Shown: positions 47,431 through 58,700 of the stretch, in pieces
How the letters are laid out: the number at the start of each line of letters is the position of its first letter
Numbering within the stretch: the first letter of the stretch is position 1
DNA from: Ophiura sarsii
Taxonomy: Eukaryota; Echinodermata; Ophiuroidea; Amphilepidida; Ophiuridae
Length of the DNA stretch: 64,000 nucleotides
Assembly: GCA_035610835.1 (NCBI GenBank)
Contig: CM069442.1
Location: 61,109,431 to 61,173,430, forward strand
Direction of reading: 5' to 3'
Program-made: the position numbers and the translations under genes
Notes under the pieces: model-generated
What the model saw: only the letters and a program-made list of their open reading frames with translations
Databases searched by the model: none
What the model was told of the DNA's origin: nothing

Positions 47431-48284
47431 GGGACCGTTCATTATTTATGGTGGAGGGGGCGTTGGGTAAAATATAGGGGGGGTCATGTAACTTTCATAT
47501 GTTGAAATAGGGGGGGTTATGTAACTTTTTATTCTTAAACAGGGGGGGTTGTGTAACTTTTTTAAACTATAAAGATGGTGGTGATTGGGGTGATTTTAGA
47601 GGCTATTTTGGAGTGTAAAGGCCAATTTTTTGTGCGCTTCGCGCACATTTTCTTACGACCTTTCAACTTCAAAACATGTAGGCTACTTATGATGAGACTA
47701 CTTTCGTACAGCAAATCTTTTTTGTGCACGCCCTGCTCGGACGATCTGTTGGAAAAACACCTATATAATCATCAATGGTTGAAAACATTAGAGCCATGAG
47801 GTGTATAAAAACATGTTAATAGCCTAGGCCTATGTTCCAAAATCCAATTTGATTAAAAACGGTAATTTCTTGCATGCTTTTCACCTCGTCTCACTCTCAG
47901 CTCTGCACCAAAGCTCACAAGAATATTTCATACGTTTTTGTCTGGATGTTCTAACTTTTTTTCGGGTTATAAAGACTCACAAAACACCCAAAATGTATAA
48001 ATATATGACAAATGTTCCGCCTCGCTACGCTCGCAATGTAGTTAGTCATTAAATTATTGGCCGTTCAGAGGGCACAACCAACGAATCCATGGGCAAAAGA
48101 AAAATACATCCCCTAAGTATGTGACAAGTTGATTTTGAGGGGGGGGGGGGTTGTGTAAAAATCTATTGGTTAGTAGGGGGGTCATGTACTTTTCAGTTTC
48201 AGCTGTAGGGGGGTTAGGTAATTTTGACATACGAGTCTCGAATTTGTCCCAACCCCCCCTCCACCATAAATAATGAACGGTCCC
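47431..48284. mobile_element. TAA-flanked fold-back element, GGGACCGTTCA ends (Harbinger-like)
   Basis: 854 bp bounded by GGGACCGTTCATTATTTATG and its exact inverse, with TAA at both sides (47428-47430, 48285-48287). The interior repeats GGGGGGGT(C/T)ATGTAACTTT blocks and has a GCGCTTCGCGCAC phrase. It is non-coding. The TAA duplication and GGG terminus match the element at 49408-50216. Confidence 0.75.
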
Positions 48285-49407
48285 TAAGTATGTGAAAACG
48301 TATTTCTGAAATAAAGTTAACCGTTATCATAATTTAGTGTCATAATAAATTTTAAATTGACGTTTTGTAATAATATTGCACCAAACACAAACTTATGACC
48401 AATAATTACCATGTTATACAGGGTGTAACAAGCGAAAATGCTCGAGTACTCAATCCACGCGTTTCTTCACTTTTTGATTTGATTTTGATGAAAGCAATGA
48501 TAATCAAATGAAATAAAACACACATTAAATGAGCATGTTGCCTGGATATACATACTAAATTTAATATGGCCAATAACATCATATACAGGGTGTTACAAAA
48601 TAAAGCACATGAGATCTAACGGAGCGCTTATTTTTGAAAACAATCTATTTTCTTCATTTTACTGCCATAACAGGGCATAACAAATTTTGAGCATGGGTAA
48701 AATCAATAGTATTCAGTAATTGTGCAAGATGCAATGTAAGTAGGCCTACTTTTGTCCGACAATGATCAACAGACTATTAACAATGACACCGATGGACTCA
48801 GCCCCCACCCCTTCCCACATCTCGCTACGCGCCGTAAATCTTTCAAAATTGATAAAGATGTCACAAATTCTGGACAAATTTCAAGATTGCGCGCATGCAT
48901 GCACACCGTATAGTATCGATTGGGACGTTAAACAGGGATACCATTAATTTTGGGATAGGAAAGTCCTATACTAACGTACGTAGCGAAAACGGACCCTTTT
49001 GCATATTTGAATAAATTATAGTAATCGTCCGGAATGCGTCCGTGACCGGCGTTTAACGTGTTTAACAAGGTTTAACCAGGTTTAACGGAATTGTTAGTCC
49101 GCATAGGTTTGGGGGCGCTGTAGATTTACACAGACGACGGTGGCAACGCGAAACCTACATTTTGAATTCGTAGTGAATAACACGTAATCGCGAATATTAA
49201 ACTTATCATTTTGACAAATTCATCATAATTAGAAGAATTTTTATCGTTAACCGGGCGATGACTGTTAAAAATAATTCAAAATGGTGCACTCCCGTTGCCA
49301 TATTGGGTCGTCTGAGAGACGCGTGGCCAGCGTCGCGTCGTCTGCTACAATTACGCCTTATCGGTAGAACAGCGCCACCAATTCTATGCTGACTAAGTTC
49401 AATTTAA
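48285..49407. other. Intergenic with solo transposon ends
   Basis: Terminus-like ATACAGGGTGT(A/T)ACA occurs at about 48415 and 48590. Four GTTTAAC words cluster at 49048-49086. No gene was identified. Confidence 0.45.
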
Positions 49408-50216
49408 GGGAGCGTTCATAAATACTTTGGTGGGGGTGGGTGGGCATATTGGCATCCCGGGCATTAAAAAAAAAATGATCCCCCCTTCGAGAAAGTCTTA
49501 TTTTTATTGATCCCCCCTTTCAGGGTCTGAAATTTATTTTGACCCCCCCCCCCCCCCCCCCCCCCATATGCCAAACCACACTTCTGTTACATTTGTAGGT
49601 TTGGTGGGGTAATAACGGATTATGACTGAGTTGTTTTAAATATCTTAACTTCCATCAGCCTTTAATAATAGGCGTAGCCAGAAGGCTTGTTGCCCGGGGG
49701 GGGGGGGCACTGACCAAATCGGCGTAGGGTCCAGGTGCCTGCTTAAGGGCCCAAGGCCCGGCAGGGTTAAGGGAGCAGCGGCCCTTAGAGCTGTAGGTTT
49801 TCTGACCTGATATCTTAACAGACGCGCGCAGCGCAAGAAAAATTTGCTACTTTTAGACTCACTTTGTTATGATTGAGGCTTGCCTTCATAAAATCTTTAT
49901 AAAGCTAAAGTAAATGTATGGAGGCCCATGCAAAATGTGCTATTTTATACAAAATTGTTTCTTTACACTCATTCTGTCATGATTGGGATACATTTTGGCT
50001 TTAAACTAATTCCCGAAAGGTAATTGCAGTTTTGGGAACACGCGCGCGAAGCGCGCACATTTTTTGCGACTTTTTTACATTAGAAATTTGTTTGATCCCC
50101 CCCTTATCGGCAACTTATTTTGTTTGATCCCCCCTTTTTTAGGCTTATTATTTTTTTGATCCCCCCCCCCCCCTGAATTGCCCAACCCCCCTACCAGAGT
50201 ATTTATGAACGCTCCC
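49408..50216. mobile_element. TAA-flanked fold-back element, GGGAGCGTTCA ends (Harbinger-like)
   Basis: 809 bp with ends GGGAGCGTTCATAAATACT and the inverse, flanked by TAA (49405-49407, 50217-50219). Sub-terminal regions repeat TTGATCCCCCCTT-like words and long C runs (49545-49565, 50159-50173). A fragment of the GGCGTAGCCAG / GCGCGCAGCGC family is nested at about 49668-50090. Confidence 0.75.
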
Positions 50217-52700
50217 TAAAAGTGGACCCGATCGGCAAGCTCAGTGGCACACCCCTGGTTAAAGCACGAGATGCACACGCGGGCTTTTTGAACTCACTCG
50301 GCATACATGCAGTAGAGCGTGCATTTTGTAATTTGTAAGCTGTCATTTGTCTGGTTATAGCATAGTAAATATACCGCACGTACATAATATTTATACTGTT
50401 TCACGCCATGAAGTGGTTAATTTATTTTAAGATATTATGCACAAACAAGTGTATGAATTGTTATCAGTATAAATAAATAAATCGGTATACTTCTAATCGG
50501 TACACAACAGCCAATCTCTCTGACATTCTATCTAGCATGTATCGTCAATGAGTGATGTGAATGAAGTATTTCATTGCGTGTCTGTGAGATTAGCTCCTCA
50601 CTGCGATTCCTGCTCCTCCCCAACACTCCTGTTTACTCCTCAACGATACACATCAGCCCGATCTCTCTGACATTCCACCTAGCATGTATATTGATTATCA
50701 ATAAGTGAAGTGACTGTGGTCACGCGTTATGAACTCGCCTCCCAATAGGGTGGTGCCGTTACATTTTTTAGTTTCATGCTGTAATTTTCCTCAAATATTT
50801 TTAAAACCACAAAAGCTATCTCAACAAATTTGGTATCATTTTAAAGCCCTAATAACAAGCTATCTGCCTGCAAAATGGCATTGGTATAGCTAATACAGAA
50901 TGGGAGATACAGCTGTTTAATGTTTGGGGACCAGGGGTGGTGCTGGAAGGGGTGTTTCTGGAAGGGGTGCCGCCTGTACAAACTCAATGGGGATAATCCC
51001 ATGTTTTGTTCTTTTTACAATAACTAGTCATCTCCTAATGTTACAAACACCATTCTGGTCCCATTTTAAAGGATAATTAGTAGTCTTTAAGTATGTGGTT
51101 CAACAGACTTGTCAACTATTTGTAACAACTAATTAATTATGGATAAGACAATGAACATCAGCTTTCTTCCTATTCGCTACACAGTAAACATGAATAACCA
51201 GCCTCAATTTACCGGATTTATAAAAATGACAATAACAGAAAAAGTTTTCAACCTATGATAGCAAAAGTATACATTTTTGGAAAGCTTGTAACTAGAGGAA
51301 TTCAGAAATGCAGTTTATATCAGGGAAGGGTTCATCCTTAAACAAATATTTTTGAAAATTCTAAAAATATATAAAATAAAAATTGGAGGTATTCACTAGC
51401 CGGTATAATTACCATACCGACGTAGTAACTTTAACAATTATATATCATCTAATGGGTAATTTCATGAGGAATTCAAATATGTAAAGTAAATAATGATAGG
51501 GGTAGGTATAAAAAATACATGGATCTCGAATTAAAAATTAAAAACTCTGATATTTTCCCGAACATTTCCGATCATACCATTTTAGTTCTTAGTCGTACTA
51601 TAATTTTAATGGCATATTTGGTTTCCTCATGAAATTTCCCTTCAGAAAATATATACTTTTACTACCTCAGGGGGGTATACAAGCAAATATAAATGTGTAA
51701 AGTTAAAATCATGTCGTGAAAGCCAAAATCCGTGTGTAACGCGAAAGGAGGCGAGCTTAAAACACATGACCCTGTAGTATTTCATAGCTTGTCTAGAGAT
51801 TGGCTCCTCCTCCCCAAGCACCCGTTGATCAATTATTTGCTCTTAATTAAAACTGAAATAATTAAGACATTATTTTGTGGATGGTATGGAAAGAATATTT
51901 ATTGTGCTTTGTAATGACACCAAATTGGTTATTTTATGATGAGAAATATAGAAACGGTGATATTATAAACCCATTATAAACATCATTAACAGTGTAAAAA
52001 TGTCACACCTCCTCAAAATACGGGGTTCCAATTCGTGGCACACGACCAATGAAGAACCGTCATAGACTTTCAGGGTCACTATTACATAATATGCGATGCG
52101 GGAGCAATGTATCACGATATCGTGTAGAGATTATGTCAGGATGCTAGTAGCTATTGTAGGATTTGTAGTTAAAACGAACACTCAACAATATCGGCTTTTC
52201 CATTACATTTATTTAGGTTTTTCATTATTCATAAGCACTGGTCGCACCCATCCACCCACAACTAGCTACAAGCAAAAAGAGAACTATTTCCCAATCCAAC
52301 CTTGTGGCCCACCGGGCCATGTGCCTATCCCATAATACTCCCTCACCCTATCCCTAGCCCACCAATCACCACAGGTATATCACAGAATGTTTTGGACTAT
52401 TTTGAAACCCAACCCCAGCAAACAGGTGCAGTGTCTTCAAGGACCACATGCACTTCCTACTCAACAGGCCTCTTTCTTTATATACCTCCCCTTTGAAAAA
52501 AGTGTCTTACGGGCCTGGTCTGTATGACAGATTACAATCATCATTCCCGGCGGCAGCATCGTTTCGGCTGGAATTCTCCGACAAAAAGTTTAACACGGTG
52601 AATCTAAGCGCCACGGTACACAAACACCCGGAACAAAAACACGATACATTTCGTCGTCTCGTGGTCTTTGGAAGTGATTACTGTGATTTGAGTATTAGCC
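50217..52700. other. Intergenic or 5' flank of the downstream gene
   Basis: A direct repeat around CTCTCTGACATTC(T/C)A(T/C)CTAGCATGTAT lies at about 50515 and 50665. From 52250 to 52700 base composition is less AT-rich, and an 87-codon open frame ends at 52711, overlapping the proposed ATG in another frame. It could be an upstream exon or chance; I recognise no domain in it. Confidence 0.4.
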
Positions 52701-52720
52701 ATGGACACTAAAAGTAGAAG
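52701..52720 (+). CDS. Proposed first coding exon (MDTKSR)
   Basis: ATG at 52701 in a GCCATGGA context, six codons plus two bases, then donor AAG/GTAATA. The two leftover bases are completed by the first base of the next exon to a Ser codon, giving MDTKSRSKSDKKEKK, a smooth basic sequence. An overlapping open frame (52448-52711) is a competing reading. Confidence 0.4.
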
Positions 52721-55700
52721 GTAATATTTTTTGGTGGACAAGTTAACTTGGCCACCCATAGAGACCAGTTTGGTCGTAATAAAACCGAAAATACCTCCAA
52801 TTCAGTTATTCACTGCGAAATTAATATTTTTAATTATATTTTATATTAAATGTGTCTATTCCCGTTAATAATATGGTGCTCTAATTTACAATGTAGTCTT
52901 TAAATAATAAATAAATATCACATTTAATTTTCGATTTAGTTTATTGAGTGAGAGTCTGAATGATGTATATTCATTGTAACTCCATTGAAAGTAATGAGAA
53001 TGTGTGGTGTAGTGGTTGAGATCATTGCCTATCACGCAGAAAACCCGGGTCAAAGCCGCGTGGGTCCGCTTTTTTTTTGGTATAATACATTGGTATTTTT
53101 TGTTGTTCCATATATTAATTAATTACAATATCAATAGTTTGTTTTTTGGGGGTACGTTTGAGCACTTTATTTAATGGTATTTTTACAAAATGTGTCATAA
53201 ATTACGTCGTTCGACTCAGCTGAGCTGAGGAGCACTTTATTTAATGTCATAAAAAATAATGATGTTCCATCAATCTGCCCCACATATTATTTACCAAAGG
53301 TTGGGCTTCTTTAGCAAATCGGACAAAAAAGAAAAGAAAACCAAGGACAAGAAATCAGCAGAGAAGGAAGGAAAAACAGCACAGGTAGTTCATCCGATAG
53401 AAAAGACGAAACACTCGAATGAAAAATTGCCACTTGATAAAGATCCCTTCTCTGAAATGGCGAATAAAGATATACAAGATCACATCGGTAAGTTGAAGTA
53501 GCAAGTCTGGTTTAGAGAGACATCTACAGGGTGTCCCAAAAGTCTATGCACGATTTTGAAGAGTCATATCTCATAAAATATAAATCATATAGTATAAATT
53601 TAACCACATTTTTATAGACGAGATTTGGGAAATTAATTTGATACCAAACACAACCCTATTGGTGAACCCACAACATTATAAAACTGGTTGAAAGTCATTG
53701 GCCGTGTGCCAGACAAACCCATACCAAGTAACCACACATTGTTGCTAAAGGTGCGCATAAATTAACGGTATGAAAGCAACGTTGCGCATTAGTCACAGTT
53801 CACTGCTTACCTTGTAACATTAATGTTATTTAATACCAAACTCGGTCACTCACAACATAAATAAGCGTAGTAGACAACATTGCACAGCAAAAGTCTTCAG
53901 TCAAGATGGTTTACAGCATAGATAAGCGAATACAAATTGTATGGTTCTACTCTGAATCACATTCAGTTCAACTTACTCAACAAAAGTTCAGAAAACATTT
54001 CAAAGTGAAACGCGCACCAGGAAGAATATCCATTCTGAAGTTGGTGGATACTTTTATGAACACAGGAACATATTCTAAATGGGTAAAACAACCTTCGATG
54101 AGGCCTTCAAGCAGCATTAAAACAATCCGCTAAGTTTAAATTTTAACATGTTTGACAGCTGTGTGATGTGTGTGTTCACTTTTCTGTTACGTTATTCAAT
54201 TGTTTAGGTCTGTGTTTTTGCATTACTCTCTAAATTCGAGAGATTAAAAATAATAATCTATGGAGCGATTACAATTTTTTTAAATCTATTTTGATTATTT
54301 ATTGTCGTTGTCAATCCGAAATGGTTTACAAATCGACAAATTCGCGCGCATTTATTAAATGCGAAGTAATCGAAATATCCATTTGAAAGTATACAAAGTT
54401 TCAACCAATGAAAATACTTAAAATGTGTAGACTGATTTTTTTTAATCGAAATCTTTCTTTCGGTAAGCGACGCGACGGAGCATAGCGAAGCGACACAGAT
54501 CATGGAGATGGCAGACACTTATCTACAATCAGATTTGATTAAAGACTATTTGGAAAACATGTCTCACAATGCCGGCGTCTAAATTAGGCAAAAATCATCT
54601 CACAACTAACATGAATAACACCATGGAAAGTCGATTCGTAGGATAGTATAGGTACATATCTAACCAAAAGAATTCAAGACGTCACTGCTTGATGGCAGGC
54701 AGTGATTGTTCATACTGTATATTAGAAGCACATTATTTGTTTTTATGAAGTAATAAACACGATGTTTAAAGCCGTTATACAGGTTTTCTTGACCTCGTGT
54801 TTCCCGACTTACAAATTAGAATAACCAATCTAATACAAAATCTAAAAGAGATTTAAAGTTAATCCATAACTGATTAGTTTTTAATCCAATTTGATTATAA
54901 CGGATTTTTTTTTATATAGTGCTGTCAAAGTGTGAGGTAATCTAAAAGAGATTTAAAGTTAATCCATAACTGATTAGTTTTTAATCCAATTTGATTATAA
55001 TTGATGTAATCTTTTTAAAGATTAAAAAAAAGTAATCCAAGAAAAGATTACTTTTTAATCCTAATAGATTTGTCCTTCAGGACAATCCGAAATAGATTAA
55101 AAAGTTAATCTTTTAGATTTAAATTTTAATCTTTCAAATTTAGAGAGTAGCACACACGTCTCTGTATACATGGAAAACATAACATTTAAATTTAGATTTC
55201 ACTATAGAAACGAAATTATGTGTGATATAGTTTATTATTATGATGATATCACTGTAATGTAAAATTTTAAATATTACAATTGACGGATCACTTTCCGTGT
55301 AATTATAACCAACTCTACCCGTATTTTTGTTACTCTAAATAGGTATGGATTTATGAACTTTATTCCTCCGAAGTATAAAATTACATTTTTGCAGTTATAC
55401 ATATTTTACTTCTAGGGTGGCATTACAAACATATGTTACTCCAATGTTTGGTATCAAAATTATTTCCCACATCTCCTCTTTCTAAGGGTCCATATCCAAA
55501 CTCTGAGTGCTTTTAAATTGTTTTTCTAGCGATTTCAAAGCGCTTTTCCAACGAAATACCGTTGGAAAAGCGCTTTTCCAACGAAATATCGTTGGAAAAG
55601 CGCTTTTAAATCGCTAGAAAAACAATTTAAAAGCACTGAGAGTTTGGATATGGACCCTAAATATGTATTCATATTTTCAATACGACTTATATTTTGTGAA

Positions 55701-58700
55701 ATACAAAGCTTCAAAGTCGTGCATAGACTTTTGGGACACCCTGTACATTGACAATTGCAAAGATGTCGAATTCTTTAATTTCTACATACTTTAAGACCCC
55801 TGTATAGAACTAACGATGAATGTCCAAGAACAAGTGTCCAAGGATCAGGAGATATTCTGTCAATTTGCCATCGATTACTATATTATATTGACGGGTCCTA
55901 AGAAAGTCTGAGCTCTAATCGGAAAGAATTATATATGTGACTAATCTCAGTGAAATTCTGCTCCAAACTCGCCTATATTGGTAAAGATTATTGTGTTATG
56001 GTTATTAAGACCGAAATCATGTAGCAGTTTTCTTGAACATCAGCTGTAATCACCTGTTGATGGGTTACAATGGGTAAGACGCAGGGGCGTACCCAGGGGC
56101 GGACTGGCCACTGTGGCGTTTTGGCGATCGCCACATGGGCCGCTTGTTTCTGGGCCTCTCAGGGCCGGTTGGGCCTCTCAGGGCCGGTTACGCGAAATTT
56201 TGTGACCGTGCGAATTTTGTTGACTGTGCGATATTTTGTGACCGTGCGAAATTTTGTGACCGTGCGAAATGTTGTGACCGTGCGAAATTTGTGACTGTGC
56301 GAAATGTTGTGACCGTGCGAAATTTTTGATTGTGCGAAATTTTGTGACCGCGCGAAATTTTTTGACCGTGCGATTTTTTTTGTCCCCCCCCCCCCCCCCC
56401 CCCCCCACTTACGTGAAATTCACGAGGTGACTGACTGGGAAAAAATTTGGGGCAACCTTTTACGAAAATTTACTACCGGGACGACATACTTCTGTCCCCT
56501 GGCTCACATGCCGCGGTACGCGCCTGGGCCGCTTTAATTATTTTGCCACGGCCGCTTTCAGGTCCCAGTCCGCCCCTGGGCGTACCGACCGGGGGGGGGG
56601 GGCAGGGGGGGCAAGTTGCCCCCCCCCCCCCCCCCCCCTGGCTCCAAATATCGGGACGGTAAATTCGTCGCACCGGGTCGCTAAAAATTCGCATAAGGAA
56701 AAAAAATAGTGCCTAGGCCGAAAACACTGAGGATTGGGCATTATTTGTTGATTGTTGTGCTTTTTGGGCTGCGAAATTTTGTGACCGTGCGAAAATTTGT
56801 GACCGTACGAAAATTTGTGACCGTGCGAAAATTTTTGATCGTGCGAATTTTTTTGACCCTACCCAATCAAAATGTGCCATTGGAAACGTATGATAATGTA
56901 GCCTACATGCTTTTTTGTGGTATATGTTTATTTGAAATGATGGAAATGCGCGCATGGACACATAGATTATCAAGATCTATGATGCACAATACATGCACCC
57001 TTTTCATTAAGATACATGATTTAACATTATGATGTTGAATTATTTATTTTTCAGGAATTGAAGAAGACAATCACGCCACCCCAGCAGACCTGTCGGTGAA
57101 GTCCCCGACAAAGCCATCGGAGAATCCTCCGGCAAAGCCATCAGTTGAGCCCCCGGCAAAGCCATCAGTTGAGCCCCCGGCAAAGCCATCAGTTGAGCCC
57201 CCGGCAAAGCCATCGGTGAGTAAGCAGTGAGGTCTTGGCTGACATGATCTTATCATGTTTTAAGTGTTCGAGAAATTCTCTCAGATATTTCCTCCATGCA
57301 CGTACGGTAGAACCAGTCATGCCTTTGGATGTGTTGCCATCTTCTTTCTTCTTCTTTTCTTTAGTCTTTTTGGCACATTCATCTACTTGTTTACTTCAAA
57401 GTAGGATATCTACAACCCGCTTTATAGCGCTTGCCGAATTTTGCCCTCTTCCTCTACCATGTCTTTGCCTTCTCTCACGATCTTCTGGTTGCAAAAACAT
57501 ATAGCAACGCCCGTTGCCAAGCAACCAGAAAAGTGCAATCGACACAGAATCGTCATTCCATCATCAGTGTTGATATAAAGAGACCAGCTTGTTCTCGAAA
57601 CGTTCGCTAAACATGCCAAGGTGTGTTTTCACCTCTGTACTATATAATAAATCTGATGAGTTCAACGGGTTAGTCGTCGGAGAAGTTTAAAATGGCCAAG
57701 CTTTCGTCAGGATTAGCTCTGACTTTTTCTGGAGCAAATTATAGAGACTGCCACTTGGGCTGCCTCTTGCCCGATGATTTGAGAGTAGGTGTCCCTTTCC
57801 TATACTTGCGAAATTGGTGGCTCTGAAAACAGCTTTTAATATTTAGGTTGATTTGAAAGTAGTTGCCCCATTCTCATGTAAGAAAAAATGGTGACTCTGA
57901 AAAGAGCCGTTCAAGTGGTTCAGGTGTACTCACCCTTGTCCTCAGAACAAAGTTGGTGGCTCTGAAAAGTCCTCTTAAAGTAGGTGGCCGCGCGGATGAC
58001 AATTTGGCTCTAAATACATAATAGAACATATTCCAAAGGACTACATACTTGATCAAAGGAAATACGTAGATGCCCTTGTCTATTGTAAAAGGTCTATCGC
58101 GCAGTAGTGCAGTCACTGATCTGTAAAGATGGTGACGCTGTTACGAATTCTAAGCGCCCAGTTCTATCATATTAATCCTAGAAAAATGTTGTTTCAAATC
58201 AAAATGTGCCACTGGAAACGTATGATATATACATGCTTTTTTGTCGTATACATTTGAAATGATGGAAATGCATGGGCACATATATTATCAAGATCTATAA
58301 TGCACAATACCACCCTTTTCATTAAGATACATGAGCATTCTCATGTTGAATTATTTATTTTTCAGGAATTGAAGAAGACAATCACGCCATCTCCAGCAGA
58401 CCTGTCAGTGAAGTCCCAGGCAAAACCATCGGAGGAGCCCCCGGCAAAGCCATCGGTGAGTAAGCAGTGAGGTCTCTCATGGCTGACATGATCTTCATGT
58501 TTTAAGTGTTCGAGAAATTCTCTCAGATATTTCCTCCATGCACGTACGGTAGAATCAGCCATGCCTTTGGATGTTCCTTTTTTTCTTTAGTCTTTTTGGC
58601 GCATTCATCTGCTTTTTTACTTTATTGTTACTCCAAGTAGGATATCTACAACCCGCTATATCATGTATATAGCGCTTGCCGAATTTTGCCCTCTTCCTCT

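Larger units (their letters stand above)
53527..55743. mobile_element. Mariner-superfamily element with HTH remnant, 2.2 kb
   Basis: Ends CAGGGTGTCCCAAAAGTCTA and the exact inverse, TA on both sides (53525-53526, 55744-55745). At 53906-54133 a 75-codon frame (MVYSIDKRIQIVWFYSES, FRKHFKVKRAPGRISILKLV) looks like the N-terminal helix-turn-helix (DUF4817 type) of transposases with these ends. The catalytic domain is absent. Two further elements are nested inside. Confidence 0.75.

Noticed and set aside
52448..52711. 87-codon open frame upstream of the AKPS-repeat gene
   Set aside because: No recognised domain or splice support. It overlaps the better-placed ATG at 52701 in another frame. It could still be a real upstream exon, so it is kept only as a note.
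56070..57032. Open frames with VTVRNF / CDRAK peptide repeats
   Set aside because: They are translations of the 18-bp minisatellite.
57874..58116. Minus-strand frame as a histone gene upstream of the stem-loops
   Set aside because: The translation has no histone-fold sequence or histone C-terminus.
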